DNA of 47,701 bases from Thermodesulfovibrio sp. N1 (GCF_001707915.1 NZ_MAVV01000008.1:1-47701), one strand, 5' to 3'. Shown: positions 1 through 8,843, counted from the stretch's first letter. Numbers and translations are program-made. The notes: generated by a model not told the origin, from the letters alone.

Positions 1-225
1 GGAATTTACGGGGATCTTTACATAAAATTTACCATAGATAAAAGAGGAAAGCTTATATCTGTTGAATTACTCAGGACATCAGGTTATAGAATGCTTGATG
101 ATGCAGCTATTAAAGCATTAAATGATGCTCAACCCTTTTGGCCCTTACCAGAGGAGTGGCAAAAAGACAGCTTAACTATAACTGGACATTTTATCTATAC
201 ACTGCGCGGGTTTTATCTGAGATAG
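1..225 (+). CDS. TonB-family C-terminal domain protein (3' end only)
   Basis: This reading frame is open from the first base and stops at TAG 223-225, so the gene starts outside the window. The 74 visible residues read as the end of a TonB C-terminal domain: GDLYIKFTIDKRGKL, then SGYRMLDDAAIKAL, then PFWPLPEEW, ending in a beta strand (ITGHFIYTL). This is the usual pattern of periplasmic TonB-type domains that transmit proton-motive-force energy to outer-membrane transporters. Whether the N-terminus carries the usual membrane anchor cannot be seen. The last 35 bases overlap the convergent rsfS gene on the other strand. Confidence 0.8.
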   Translation, partial: GIYGDLYIKFTIDKRGKLISVELLRTSGYRMLDDAAIKALNDAQPFWPLPEEWQKDSLTITGHFIYTLRGFYLR

Positions 226-574
226 AAGATTCAAAAGGAATTCTTGGTGCATCTAACCACAGACGTTCAAGGTCATAGTAATGTCTTGTTTCTTCTAAAA
301 ATATATGGACAATTACATCCCCATAATCTAATAAAACCCAGTGAGCATATTTAAATCCTTCAATATGCAGTGGCTTAAATCCTTCTAAATCCATTTTTTC
401 TTCAAGATACTCAGTTAGAGCCTTCACCTGTGTTGTGCTGTCAGCAGAGCAGATTACAAAGTAGTCTGTTATTATAGTAAGATCCTTTAATTCAATAATT
501 TTAATGTCTACAGCTTTTTTGTCGTCAAGGAATTTTGCAATCTGTAAGGCTTTTTCTTTTGATGTATATGTCAT
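191..574 (-). CDS. rsfS: Ribosomal silencing factor RsfS (Iojap family)
   Basis: This 127-residue protein matches the RsfS/Iojap family. It has an N-terminal helix, the strand IKIIELKDLTIITDYFVICS, then STTQVKALTEYLEEKM, and the conserved region GFKYAHWVLLDYGDVIVHIF followed by YYDLERLW. The family binds ribosomal protein L14 on the 50S subunit and blocks joining with 30S during starvation. It is the last gene of a leftward operon, and its ATG overlaps the end of rsmE by 4 bp. About 15 residues follow the YDLERLW motif, and their codons overlap the opposing TonB-like gene. No terminator separates the two genes. Confidence 0.93.
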   Translation of the reverse strand: MTYTSKEKALQIAKFLDDKKAVDIKIIELKDLTIITDYFVICSADSTTQVKALTEYLEEKMDLEGFKPLHIEGFKYAHWVLLDYGDVIVHIFLEETRHYYDLERLWLDAPRIPFESSISDKTRAVYR

Positions 575-1293
575 TTTTTAATTATATCATAATTTTGTAA
601 TAAAAAATTAAGTATTGATAAAGAAACTATCGAGGCAGTTTCAGCTCTTAATATTCTTTTGCCGAGAGAAGCAGTTTTTATACCTCTTTCTTTAGCATTT
701 AATATTTCTTTTTCAGAAAAGCCGCCTTCTGGTCCGATTAATAAAAAGATTGGTTTAGATATATCTAACTCTTTAATTAAAGATATTAAAGAGTTTTCCT
801 CCTTCTCCCAAAAAAGTAATCCATTGTCAATTTTATTAATCAGATTTTCAAAGTTGGTTAAATCAGATATCTCGGGCACAAAATTTCTGCCTGACTGTTC
901 TGATGCCTCTTTTGCTATTTTGCGCCATCTTTCAATTTTGTTTGTATTTTTTAAGATACATCTTTCACTTACAAAGGGAATTATTTTTTTTACACCAAGC
1001 TCAGTTGCCTTTTGAATGATCATATCCATTTTTTCACCCTTGAGTAATGCCTGACAAAGAATTAAAGAGAATGGATCTTCAATATCCTTTTTGTCTTCTT
1101 CTATAATTTCAAGTTTATTTTTATCTATAATTTTTGCTTTAAAACTTTTACCTTTTCCATCAATTACAATAATTGAATTTCCAATCTTAAATCTTAAAAC
1201 ATTAAAAATATAGTTTCTGTCTTCTTTGGAGATTTCAACGATTTTATTTGGAAAAATTTCAGTATAGGAAATAGTAAGCCTAATCTCTGTCAT
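571..1293 (-). CDS. rsmE: 16S rRNA m3U1498 methyltransferase RsmE
   Basis: This 240-residue SPOUT-class methyltransferase has the N-terminal PUA-like region (SKEDRNYIFNVLRFKIG). It also has the family motifs KGEKMDMIIQKATELGVKKI, ERWRKIAKEASEQSGR, LLIGPEGGFSEKEI and SLGKRILRAETA, the last forming the SAM-binding trefoil knot. It N3-methylates U1498 of 16S rRNA. Length and motif order are those of the family. The ATG at 1291-1293 directly abuts the argB stop codon and the 3' end overlaps rsfS by 4 bp, so translational coupling within the operon is likely. Confidence 0.95.
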   Translation of the reverse strand: MTEIRLTISYTEIFPNKIVEISKEDRNYIFNVLRFKIGNSIIVIDGKGKSFKAKIIDKNKLEIIEEDKKDIEDPFSLILCQALLKGEKMDMIIQKATELGVKKIIPFVSERCILKNTNKIERWRKIAKEASEQSGRNFVPEISDLTNFENLINKIDNGLLFWEKEENSLISLIKELDISKPIFLLIGPEGGFSEKEILNAKERGIKTASLGKRILRAETASIVSLSILNFLLQNYDIIKK

Positions 1294-2169
1294 TTAGAGA
1301 ATAATTTCTGTACCTACGCCTTTTTTTGTAAAGATTTCAAGAAGAAGACTGTGAGGAACTCTACCATCAATTATGTGGGCTTTTTTTACTCCTCCTGTTA
1401 ATGCATTCAAACAGGCATAAACTTTTGGAATCATACCCCCAGTAATAATTTTTTCTTCAATAAACTTTAAAGATTCATCTATTTTTAAGGTAGGAATATG
1501 ATTACCTGCGTTATCAGAAATACCTTTAACATCAGTAAGCAGTATTAATTTCTCAGCACCAATAGCAACAGCAATACTTGATGCAACTGTATCTGCATTT
1601 ATATTGTAACTGTTTCCCTGTTTATCAAAGCCAATTGGAGCAATAACTGGGATAAATCCATCTTTGTGAAGACTTTCCAGAATATCTATTGAAACATGCT
1701 CAATTTCTCCTACATAACCAAGATCTACATTTTTTTCATTTATTTTTATATTTTTTTTACTTGTCTTTAAGAGATTTCCGTCTTTTCCTGTAAGTCCTAT
1801 GGCTTTACCTCCATGGGCATTAATTAACTGGACAATTTCTTTGTTTATTACACCTCCAAGAACCATTTCTACTATTTCCATGGTTTCTTTATCAGTAACT
1901 CTATGCCCATGTATGAATTGAGGTTCTTTTCCAAGTCTTTTCATCAATTCACTTATTTTAGGACCGCCACCATGAACTACAATTGTTCTTATTCCTATGA
2001 AGTTCAATAAGACTATATCTTGGGCAAAACAATTTTTAAGTTCTGGTTCCTTTTGAGCAGCTCCACCATATTTAATTACAAAAGTTTTTCCGTAGAACTT
2101 TCTTATGTAAGGAAGGGCTTCAATAAGAGTATTTGCCTTTTCTAGTAATTCTTTTTCAGATTCACTCAT
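1294..2169 (-). CDS. argB: Acetylglutamate kinase
   Basis: This 291-residue amino-acid kinase carries out the second step of arginine synthesis, the ATP-dependent phosphorylation of N-acetylglutamate. Family motifs are KYGGAAQ near residue 35, VVHGGGPKISELMKRLG, the RVTDKETMEIVEMVLGG segment, ADTVASSIAVAIGAEKLILL and GGMIPK near the C-terminus. An N-terminal helix of about 25 residues precedes the first strand. This is the extension typical of arginine-sensitive hexameric enzymes, so feedback inhibition is plausible (inferred). It lies between a DRTGG protein (4-bp overlap) and rsmE, and no other arg gene is nearby. Confidence 0.96.
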   Translation of the reverse strand: MSESEKELLEKANTLIEALPYIRKFYGKTFVIKYGGAAQKEPELKNCFAQDIVLLNFIGIRTIVVHGGGPKISELMKRLGKEPQFIHGHRVTDKETMEIVEMVLGGVINKEIVQLINAHGGKAIGLTGKDGNLLKTSKKNIKINEKNVDLGYVGEIEHVSIDILESLHKDGFIPVIAPIGFDKQGNSYNINADTVASSIAVAIGAEKLILLTDVKGISDNAGNHIPTLKIDESLKFIEEKIITGGMIPKVYACLNALTGGVKKAHIIDGRVPHSLLLEIFTKKGVGTEIIL

Positions 2170-3224
2170 TGTTTCACACGTCTAAGAAATTCTTCTAAAT
2201 CAAACTCAGTACTTACTAAATCCTTAGCTTTCATAGCTTTGTTTTTTTCTCTAATTACAGCTTTACCCATTAATTTCTCCATTCTGTCTACAGCAGTAAA
2301 AGTATCTAATGCGGTAACAATGATAGGAATTCCCTTTGCTCTTGCTATGCCTGTAACAGTTTCACTTACATGCATACCGCCTGTAAGTATAAGGCACTTT
2401 GTAGATGTTTCCATGGCAACTAATTGAATGTCTGTTCTATGAATTCCAGTTATTACAGCCTTATTGGGTATCCGTAGAAAATAAGACAAAGCTGTTTCAG
2501 GATCCATAGCTCCAATTGAGAGATTTTCAACAAATTCATCTAATTTATCCTCACAACAAACAAGACCTCCATTGATTGCTTCCATAAGTCTTCTTACGGT
2601 TACTGCTTCGAGAATTTTATCTTTTTTAAATATTCCTAAGACCTTTATGCCTCTTCCTTCCATAAAGGGAACTACTTTTTCTTTGACATGATGGTACTGC
2701 TCTACAGGAACTTTATTTATCACAGCACCTATAAATCTTTCACCGCTTAAATCTTTTATGCCAAATATATCATCCATTGCAAATTCGCTATCCCAATGTT
2801 GAATTGCTATAACTTTTCCCTTTGTATCTTTGACAAGATTTATTGCATCAATCCCAAGACAGTATCCTTCAAAAATATTATTTGCTCCCACAATAATCAA
2901 AAAATCTTTGTTGTTTTGTTCTGAAATAGCTTCTTTAACTTTTTCTTTGATTCTTAAATCTTCACCATTAAGTAATCTGTATTGAGTTTCATAGGTAAAT
3001 ACAAAGGGAGAAATGATATTTAAAGGGTCTTCAAGCCCGAGCATTTCTTTTATAAAAAATGCCTCTTCATCATAAACCTCTTGTCCTTTTTTAAATGGTA
3101 TTCTACCAAGAGGTCTCATATATCCCACATTGTAACCTTTTTCTTTTAAAGTCATTGCTAATCCTAAGGCAAATAAATTTTTCCCTGTAAATGCTCTGTT
3201 TGATATTATAAAAACGGGTATCAT
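2166..3224 (-). CDS. DRTGG-domain / BioD-like protein (Pta N-terminal type)
   Basis: This 352-residue protein resembles the N-terminal half of some phosphotransacetylases (COG0857-like). It has a BioD-type P-loop NTPase fold at about residues 1-220 and a DRTGG domain at about 225-345 (AVITGIHRTDIQLVA, then LILTGGMHVSETVTGIARAKGIPIIVTALDT). The Walker-A equivalent near residues 9-16 reads NRAFTGKN, with Asn where Ser or Thr normally coordinates Mg, so NTP binding may be weak. The function of stand-alone members is not established, although a regulatory role in acetyl-CoA/acetate metabolism is often suggested. It sits 17 bp after the ADP-forming acyl-CoA synthetase, with a good GGAGG site. Confidence 0.8.
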   Translation of the reverse strand: MIPVFIISNRAFTGKNLFALGLAMTLKEKGYNVGYMRPLGRIPFKKGQEVYDEEAFFIKEMLGLEDPLNIISPFVFTYETQYRLLNGEDLRIKEKVKEAISEQNNKDFLIIVGANNIFEGYCLGIDAINLVKDTKGKVIAIQHWDSEFAMDDIFGIKDLSGERFIGAVINKVPVEQYHHVKEKVVPFMEGRGIKVLGIFKKDKILEAVTVRRLMEAINGGLVCCEDKLDEFVENLSIGAMDPETALSYFLRIPNKAVITGIHRTDIQLVAMETSTKCLILTGGMHVSETVTGIARAKGIPIIVTALDTFTAVDRMEKLMGKAVIREKNKAMKAKDLVSTEFDLEEFLRRVKQ

Positions 3225-3241
3225 TTTTTCCTCCCTATACC

Positions 3242-5329
3242 CTAAATAATTATTCTTGCATCTAATCCTATACCACCATTATTCATAACGAGATAAGGAT
3301 TAATATCAACTTCCTTTATTATTGGAAAGTCTTCAACTAATCTGGAAAGCCTTCTTAAACAATTTGCTATATCCTTTTTGTCATAGGGTTTTTCACCTCT
3401 TACTCCATCAAGAATCCTGCTTCCTTTAATTTCATTTATCATATCAAAAGCCTCTTCCTCTGTAATGGGGACAATTCTAAAAGAAACATCTTTCAATACT
3501 TCTACATAAATACCACCTAATCCAAACATAATCATATGACCAAAAGTTCTATCATAACTAACACCTAAAATAACTTCTTTACCTCCTGTAACCATTTCGT
3601 AAACCATAACTCCTTCAATAAAAGCATCTGGCATAAATCTTTTAACATTAGTAGTAATTTCAATAAAGGCATTATATACTGCCTTTTCATTGTTTAAGTT
3701 TAATTTAACACCTCCTACATCGGTTTTATGAAGTATGTGAGGAGATGAGATTTTCATGACCACCGGATATCCGATTCTTTCTGCTATTGCAACTGCTTCC
3801 ATTGGTGTTTTTGCAAGAGCTCTTTCAGGGAAAGTAAAACCGTATAATGATAAAATTTCTAAAGCTTCTTCTCCTCCTATTTCTGAAATTCCGCTTTCTT
3901 GCATTTTTTTGATAATTTTTTCTACTTTTAAAATATTTTCTTGAGGTATTGGTAATGGGTGTTCTTCTGATATTTTTTTGTTTTTAAGTTCAACAAAGTT
4001 AATTAATTTACTATATGCATTTATGGCAACAGAAGGATCAGTAAAATTAGGTATTCTGTTTTCTTTAAGTTTTTTTATTGAATTTTTTATCCTCTGACCT
4101 CCAATAAAGGTAGTAAAAATCGGTTTATCTGTCTTATTTGATGTAGCAATAACAACATCAGCTACATTGTCAACATCTGTCATTGCTTGTGGAGTTAGTA
4201 TAACGCATATTCCCTGTACTACTTCATCTTTTATAGCCTGTTCTAAAACTACCTTATATCTATCAGAAGTGGCATCTCCTATAACATCAACAGGATTATA
4301 CAGAGAAGCACTTGAAGGAAGTTTTTCAGCTATTGTATCTATGGATGCTCTACTCATCGGATCTAATTTTATTCCAAGTTTATCTGCTGTATCTGCAGCA
4401 ATAATTCCAGGACCACCTGCGTTTGTAATAATCAAAAGTCTTTTACCCTTAGGTTGTTTTTTAGAAATAAACATTTCTGCTGTATCAAAAAGTTCTTGAA
4501 TCCCATTAACTCTTATTATTCCTGTTTTCCTGAAAGCCTCTGTAAAGGCTCTATCAGAACCTGCTAATGCTCCTGTATGAGACGAAGCTGCTCTTGCTCC
4601 TGCTTCAGTTGCACCTGATTTTATCAAAATAACAGGTTTTATTTTTGTAACTTCTTTGGCAATATTTAAAAATTTCTTTCCATCAACAATATCTTCAATA
4701 TATCCTAAAATTACATCTGTATCAGAATCCTTTGCAAAGTATTCTAAAAAGTCAGTTTCATTAAGGTCAGCTTTGTTGCCAAAACTTACGAACTTAGAAA
4801 AACCAAAGTTATTCTCCAATGCCCAGTCTATTATTGCTACTCCTAATGCACCAGATTGAGAGAAAAAGGCTACTCTTCCTTCTGGTGGCATCTCAGCTGC
4901 AAAGGAAGCATTCATTTTTATTTTTGTATTCATTACACCAAGACAGTTTGGTCCAACCATTCTCATCCCCGAGTTTCTTACAATAGAAATAATTTCCCTT
5001 TCTCTGTCAACACCCTCTCCGCCAACTTCCTTAAATCCAGCGGTTATAACAACTACGCCTTTTACTCCAGCTTTACTACAATCCATTAATGCATCTGCAA
5101 CAGCTTTAGCAGGGATAACTATTATAGCGAGGTCAATCTTATCTGGTACTACTGAAACAGAAGGATAACAGGGAAGAGATAAAATCTCATTCTTGCTCGG
5201 ATTTATTGGATATATTTTACCTACAAAGCCTTGCAATAGATTTTTTAAGACAGCATGTCCTACTTTTTTTTCTTCTGCAGAGGCACCAATTACAGCTATT
5301 GAATTTGGATTAAAAATAGCATCAATCAT
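3242..5329 (-). CDS. Acetate--CoA ligase (ADP-forming), fused alpha-beta chain
   Basis: This 695-residue protein interconverts acetyl-CoA (or a related acyl-CoA) + ADP + Pi with acid + CoA + ATP, giving substrate-level ATP. The domain order is a CoA-binding Rossmann domain (residues about 1-130, SIAVIGASAEEKKVGHAVL), succinyl-CoA-synthetase-like flavodoxin domains (about 150-450), and an ATP-grasp beta domain (about 470-695, with HKTDVGGVKL). His251 in ASSHTGALAG is the expected phosphohistidine. The fused alpha-beta layout is common in bacteria. The acyl substrate cannot be read from sequence. It is first in the leftward operon. No Shine-Dalgarno precedes ATG 5327-5329, and a promoter-like pair lies almost on top of the start. 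Confidence 0.93.
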   Translation of the reverse strand: MIDAIFNPNSIAVIGASAEEKKVGHAVLKNLLQGFVGKIYPINPSKNEILSLPCYPSVSVVPDKIDLAIIVIPAKAVADALMDCSKAGVKGVVVITAGFKEVGGEGVDREREIISIVRNSGMRMVGPNCLGVMNTKIKMNASFAAEMPPEGRVAFFSQSGALGVAIIDWALENNFGFSKFVSFGNKADLNETDFLEYFAKDSDTDVILGYIEDIVDGKKFLNIAKEVTKIKPVILIKSGATEAGARAASSHTGALAGSDRAFTEAFRKTGIIRVNGIQELFDTAEMFISKKQPKGKRLLIITNAGGPGIIAADTADKLGIKLDPMSRASIDTIAEKLPSSASLYNPVDVIGDATSDRYKVVLEQAIKDEVVQGICVILTPQAMTDVDNVADVVIATSNKTDKPIFTTFIGGQRIKNSIKKLKENRIPNFTDPSVAINAYSKLINFVELKNKKISEEHPLPIPQENILKVEKIIKKMQESGISEIGGEEALEILSLYGFTFPERALAKTPMEAVAIAERIGYPVVMKISSPHILHKTDVGGVKLNLNNEKAVYNAFIEITTNVKRFMPDAFIEGVMVYEMVTGGKEVILGVSYDRTFGHMIMFGLGGIYVEVLKDVSFRIVPITEEEAFDMINEIKGSRILDGVRGEKPYDKKDIANCLRRLSRLVEDFPIIKEVDINPYLVMNNGGIGLDARIII

Positions 5330-5339
5330 AAATTTTTAA

Positions 5340-5368
5340 ATTTTATCATGGGAATATATTAAAAGTAA
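5340..5368 (-). promoter_or_regulatory. Candidate sigma-70 promoter for the acd-argB-rsfS operon
   Basis: On the minus strand, TTACTT (5368-5363) is followed by a 17-bp spacer and TAAAAT (5345-5340). The predicted start, about 7 nt after the -10 box, falls only a few bases before the ATG at 5329. This fits the absence of a Shine-Dalgarno sequence. The assignment is by consensus only. Confidence 0.4.
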
Positions 5369-5515
5369 ACTAATATGAAGATATCATTAAGTAAGGCATA
5401 CTTAATAAATTATCAATTTTTAGTGCCTAAAGGATGGATTTGCTTTGAATAAGAAAAAATTAGTGAGCTTTTTTATAATTGCCTCTAATTATAAAGTTCT
5501 ACCTCAGTTTCGTTT

Positions 5516-5716
5516 TCATATTCTACATATTTTACATATATTATTTGAATGAAACTCCCTGATGATTTTTTCAGCTTCTTCTGGTGTTTTGCCCCTATTA
5601 ATTAAAATTCTTTTAATATCAAGTTGCAATTTTATTAACTTCTTTTCAATCTCAGTGAATTCAAACTCATCATCTTGGGATACAAAGGTGCAAAGCCCCT
5701 TTGAGAGTTTCATCAT
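5516..5716 (-). CDS. Hypothetical 66-residue ORF (doubtful)
   Basis: This short frame has a charged, helix-rich middle (IEKKLIKLQLDIKRILINRGKTPEEAEKIIREF, described from position 25 onward) and ends in an ICKICRI tail with a single CxxC. I do not recognise it. No Shine-Dalgarno precedes its ATG, and the start lies inside the frame of a probable transposase N-terminus (5670-5795). It could be the out-of-frame continuation of decayed sequence or a small zinc-binding protein. It has no operon partner. Overall it is more likely relic DNA than a working gene. Confidence 0.25.
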   Translation of the reverse strand: MMKLSKGLCTFVSQDDEFEFTEIEKKLIKLQLDIKRILINRGKTPEEAEKIIREFHSNNICKICRI

Positions 5717-5795
5717 AAACTGCTAAGCCTGCTCTTACCGTTATTTCATCTTTTGTGTGGGATAACTTGAAAGAAAGTATAGTTTGTTTTATCAT
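5670..5795 (-). pseudogene. Probable transposase N-terminal fragment
   Basis: The minus strand encodes 41 residues from ATG 5795 to TGA 5670, beginning MIKQTILSFKLSHTKDEITV and then RAGLAVYDETLKG. This opening resembles the N-termini of DDE group-1 (IS1380-like) transposases (FKLE.T.E.LT..AGLA). The frame then closes and nothing like the catalytic domain follows, so I read it as an insertion-sequence remnant. The family assignment is from memory of the motif and is tentative. Confidence 0.35.
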
Positions 5796-5895
5796 ATCGA
5801 TGAGCCTTTTTTTATTTATTTAATCTATTGGGGGATATTTTATATCACCCTTAAAATTAAAATCCTATAAAAAGGAGGCTCACTTTTTTATATGC

Positions 5896-5934
5896 CTATC
5901 GGCAATTTCAGGATAAACCTAAAATTGCCGATAG
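5896..5934. repeat. 13-bp inverted repeat (hairpin) upstream of thrS
   Basis: CTATCGGCAATTT (5896-5908) pairs perfectly with AAATTGCCGATAG (5922-5934) around a 13-nt loop. No T-run follows on the plus strand, so it is not a standard terminator. The motif AATTTCAGGRTAA occurs once in the loop region and again just after the right arm. It lies about 100 bp upstream of the transposase-fragment ATG and 80 bp upstream of thrS. It may be an IS end or a leader structure. The rest of 5330-6013 shows only a smaller TTATAATT/AATTATAA dyad near 5473-5494 and an imperfect GAGCC...GGCTC dyad near 5803-5885. Confidence 0.5.
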
Positions 5935-6013
5935 AAATTTCAGGGTAATAGTTGATTATGGATAATGATTTAGATTAATATATCTTGGTAAGAAATTTTT
6001 TTGGAGGTTTAGG

Positions 6014-7924
6014 ATTAAACTTAAGAAAGAAGATAAAGTAATAGAAATTAGTTCTGATGACTTGAAAAAATTTTTGATAGATAATCAGGCATTAGCTATA
6101 AAAGTTAATGGGGATCTTAAAGATTTATCAGTAATATATTCATTAAATTCTAATGATGAAATTGAGATAATTCATATTAACTCTAAAGAAGGTCTTGAAA
6201 TCCTCAGGCATAGTACTGCCCACATAATGGCTCATGCTGTGAAAGAATTATTCCCAGAGGTAAAAGTTACAATTGGTCCAGCAATTGAAGAAGGTTTTTA
6301 CTACGATTTTGATAAAGAAACACCTTTTACAGAGGAAGATCTTCAAAAAATAGAAAAGAAAATGCAGGAAATCATAAAATCAAGAAAACCATTTATAAGA
6401 AGGGAAATCTCAAAGGATGAGGCGGTTAAACTTTTTGAATCTCTTGGTGAAACATATAAAATAGAAATTTTAAAAGAAATAGAGGATGACAAAGTTTCTA
6501 TATATGAAGAGGGTGGTTTTATTGATCTTTGTAGAGGACCTCATATACCTCATACAGGTATGGTTAAAGCTTTTAAGCTTTTAAGCATTGCTGGTGCCTA
6601 TTGGCGTGGTGATGAAAGAAATAAGATGTTACAGAGAATTTACGGTACTGCTTTCCCAACAAAACAAGAACTCGATGAATACTTAAAATTTCTCGAAGAA
6701 GTTAAAAAAAGAGATCACAGAAGACTTGGTAAGCAACTTAGGCTTTTTGATATAAGTGAAGAAGTAGGACCTGGACTTATTATTTGGTTACCAAATGGAG
6801 CAATGGTTAGAAAGATAATAGAAGACTTTTGGAAAGATGAACATCTAAAGGCAGGATATCAACTGCTTTATACGCCACATATTGCAAAACTTGATCTTTG
6901 GAGTAAAAGTGGACATCTTGATTTCTACAGAGAAAACATGTTTTCGCCTATGCAAATTGATGAAGTTGCATATCAACTTAAACCAATGAATTGTCCTTTT
7001 CATATTCAGGTATATAAGTCTGAACTTCGCAGTTACAGAGATCTTCCATTAAGATTTGCTGAACTCGGAACAGTTTACAGATATGAAAGATCAGGAGTAT
7101 TACACGGACTTTTACGGGTTAGAGGATTTACTCAGGATGATGCTCATATATTCTGTACAGAAGAACAACTTGAGGAAGAGATTCAGAAGGTTCTTGATTT
7201 CACAGTATTTATTTTATCAACCTTTGGCTTTGACAACTACGAAATATATATTTCAACAAGACCTGAAAAATATGTAGGAACTCTTGAAAACTGGGAAAAA
7301 GCAACCTTTGCTTTGCAACAGGCTTTAAAAATGAGAAATCTACCCTATCAGATTGATCCTGGAGAAGGAGTTTTCTATGGGCCGAAAATTGATATAAAAA
7401 TAAAGGATGTATTAAACAGAGCATGGCAGTGTAGCACAATTCAGGTTGATTTTAACATTCCAGAGAGATTTGATATAATTTATCGAGGGAAAGATGGACA
7501 TGAACACAGACCTATAATGATACATAGGGCATTAATGGGATCACTGGAGAGATTTATTGGAGTATTAATTGAGCATTATGCAGGAGCTTTTCCCACCTGG
7601 CTCGCACCTGTTCAAGTTGAAGTAATGTCTATATCAGAAAAACATGTAGGTTATGCAAGAAAAATTTATGATATTCTTATAGAGAGAGGAATTAGGGCAA
7701 AATTGAATATAGAGAATGAAAAAATAGGATATAAAATACGACAGGCAACCATTGAAAAAATACCTTATATGCTTATATTGGGTGATAAAGAAGCTGAAAA
7801 AAATAAGATTACTGTTAGAAGAAGAAATGGTGAAAATTTTGAACTTATAGACACTGAAAAGTTTATTGACTTTATAACCAAAGAAATAAAAACAAAAAAA
7901 CAAATTTTGGAGGTGGTACAATAG
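6014..7924 (+). CDS. thrS: Threonine--tRNA ligase (ATT start proposed)
   Basis: This class II aminoacyl-tRNA synthetase charges tRNA-Thr. In order it has a TGS domain (1-65), an editing domain with [18 protein letters not shown] and the RGPHIPHTG region, a catalytic core with [30 protein letters not shown] and [17 protein letters not shown], and the anticodon-binding domain from about residue 535. The first TTG in frame (6062) would remove half of the TGS domain and has no ribosome-binding site. The frame continues upstream with TGS-like sequence ([13 protein letters not shown]) to ATT 6014-6016, preceded by GGAGG at 6003-6007. No ATG, GTG or TTG occurs between the upstream stop (5966) and 6062. 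With the ATT start the protein is 636 residues. It is first in the operon with infC. Confidence 0.93.
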   Translation: MKLKKEDKVIEISSDDLKKFLIDNQALAIKVNGDLKDLSVIYSLNSNDEIEIIHINSKEGLEILRHSTAHIMAHAVKELFPEVKVTIGPAIEEGFYYDFDKETPFTEEDLQKIEKKMQEIIKSRKPFIRREISKDEAVKLFESLGETYKIEILKEIEDDKVSIYEEGGFIDLCRGPHIPHTGMVKAFKLLSIAGAYWRGDERNKMLQRIYGTAFPTKQELDEYLKFLEEVKKRDHRRLGKQLRLFDISEEVGPGLIIWLPNGAMVRKIIEDFWKDEHLKAGYQLLYTPHIAKLDLWSKSGHLDFYRENMFSPMQIDEVAYQLKPMNCPFHIQVYKSELRSYRDLPLRFAELGTVYRYERSGVLHGLLRVRGFTQDDAHIFCTEEQLEEEIQKVLDFTVFILSTFGFDNYEIYISTRPEKYVGTLENWEKATFALQQALKMRNLPYQIDPGEGVFYGPKIDIKIKDVLNRAWQCSTIQVDFNIPERFDIIYRGKDGHEHRPIMIHRALMGSLERFIGVLIEHYAGAFPTWLAPVQVEVMSISEKHVGYARKIYDILIERGIRAKLNIENEKIGYKIRQATIEKIPYMLILGDKEAEKNKITVRRRNGENFELIDTEKFIDFITKEIKTKKQILEVVQ

Positions 7925-8427
7925 CAACAAAAGACATTAGAGTAAATGAAGCCATTAAGGCAAAGGAAGTAAGATTAGTTGATGAAAATGGAAAACAACT
8001 TGGTGTATTAAGTATTAAAGAAGCAATAGCAATAGCAAGAGAAAGAGGTTATGACCTTGTAGAAGTTGCTCCTAATGCAAATCCCCCTGTATGTAGAATA
8101 ATGGATTATGGAAAATACAAGTATCAACTTGAGAAAAAAACTTCTTCTAAAAAGACAGCCACAGTAAAAGAGATAAAAATAAGACCACAAATTTCAGACC
8201 ATGACCTTCAACTAAAAGTAAAGCATATTAAAAGATTTTTAGAGGATGGAGATAAAACAAGGGTTACTTTATTTTTCAGAGGACGAGAGATTGTTCATCC
8301 TGAGCTTGGTATGAAAGTTTTTGATAAAATTAAAGCTCTTCTTGCAGGTTTTTCTCATAAAATTGAGCAAGAACCTCGTCTTGAAGGAAATAATATGAGC
8401 ATGATTATAGCTCCTGGAAAAGATTGA
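7921..8427 (+). CDS. infC: Translation initiation factor IF-3 (ATA start proposed)
   Basis: This 168-residue protein binds the 30S subunit and checks initiator tRNA and the start codon. The N-terminal domain ([58 protein letters not shown]) and the C-terminal domain ([33 protein letters not shown]) are both complete. The first ATG (8101) lies in the middle of the protein. The conserved N-terminus needs a start near 7921, where GGAGG (7909-7913) is followed at 7 nt by ATA. That ATA overlaps the thrS stop (AATAG). Many bacteria use AUU, AUC or AUA for infC so that IF-3 represses its own synthesis, so autoregulation is likely here. Confidence 0.95.
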   Translation: MATKDIRVNEAIKAKEVRLVDENGKQLGVLSIKEAIAIARERGYDLVEVAPNANPPVCRIMDYGKYKYQLEKKTSSKKTATVKEIKIRPQISDHDLQLKVKHIKRFLEDGDKTRVTLFFRGREIVHPELGMKVFDKIKALLAGFSHKIEQEPRLEGNNMSMIIAPGKD

Positions 8428-8486
8428 TAATTTCATCAGAATTTTATTAAAATATTTGTCTAAACTTAGGTAGGAGGATACTGTTT

Positions 8487-8687
8487 ATGCCAAAACTAAA
8501 AACCCACAAAGGAGCAGCTAAAAGATTTAAAGTTACTGGCACTGGTAAAATTATACGTAGAAGAGCAAATAAAAGTCATTTGCTCACAGGTAAACCTTCA
8601 AAGAGGACAAGAAAATTAAGACAGTCTGCCGTAGTTCATGAAACTCAGTATAAGTCAATAAAAGCAATGATTCCTTATAAATTTTAA
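8487..8687 (+). CDS. rpmI: 50S ribosomal protein L35
   Basis: This 66-residue basic protein has the L35 pattern [20 protein letters not shown], then [12 protein letters not shown] and a basic tail. L35 is a structural protein of the large subunit. A strong AGGAGG site precedes the ATG. It follows infC as in most bacteria, but the usual next gene rplT (L20) is absent. Only 15 bp separate it from rpmH. The 59-bp gap between infC and rpmI shows no clear hairpin. Confidence 0.95.
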   Translation: MPKLKTHKGAAKRFKVTGTGKIIRRRANKSHLLTGKPSKRTRKLRQSAVVHETQYKSIKAMIPYKF

Positions 8688-8702
8688 TCGGGAGGTTAAA
8701 AA

Positions 8703-8843
8703 TTGGGAGCTTATACAACCTATCATCCTCATAAGCTTAAAAAGAAAAGAACACACGGTTTTCTCAAAAGAATGAGCACACCAGGTGGAAGAAGAGTTAT
8801 AAAAAGAAGAAGAGCAAAGGGTAGATGGAGATTAACTCCTTAA
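8703..8843 (+). CDS. rpmH: 50S ribosomal protein L34
   Basis: This 46-residue, very basic protein begins [19 protein letters not shown] and continues [20 protein letters not shown], the L34 signature. It starts at TTG 8703-8705, seven bases after GGAGG (8691-8695), and stops at TAA 8841-8843. No ATG precedes the conserved region. L34 is normally followed by rnpA, but here yidD begins inside its last codons (8825). Confidence 0.95.
   Translation: MGAYTTYHPHKLKKKRTHGFLKRMSTPGGRRVIKRRRAKGRWRLTP

Noticed and set aside
5800-6013. T-box riboswitch ahead of thrS.
   Set aside because: No T-box bulge sequence (AGGGTGGNACCGCG-type) is present, and the hairpins found do not resemble an antiterminator/terminator pair.
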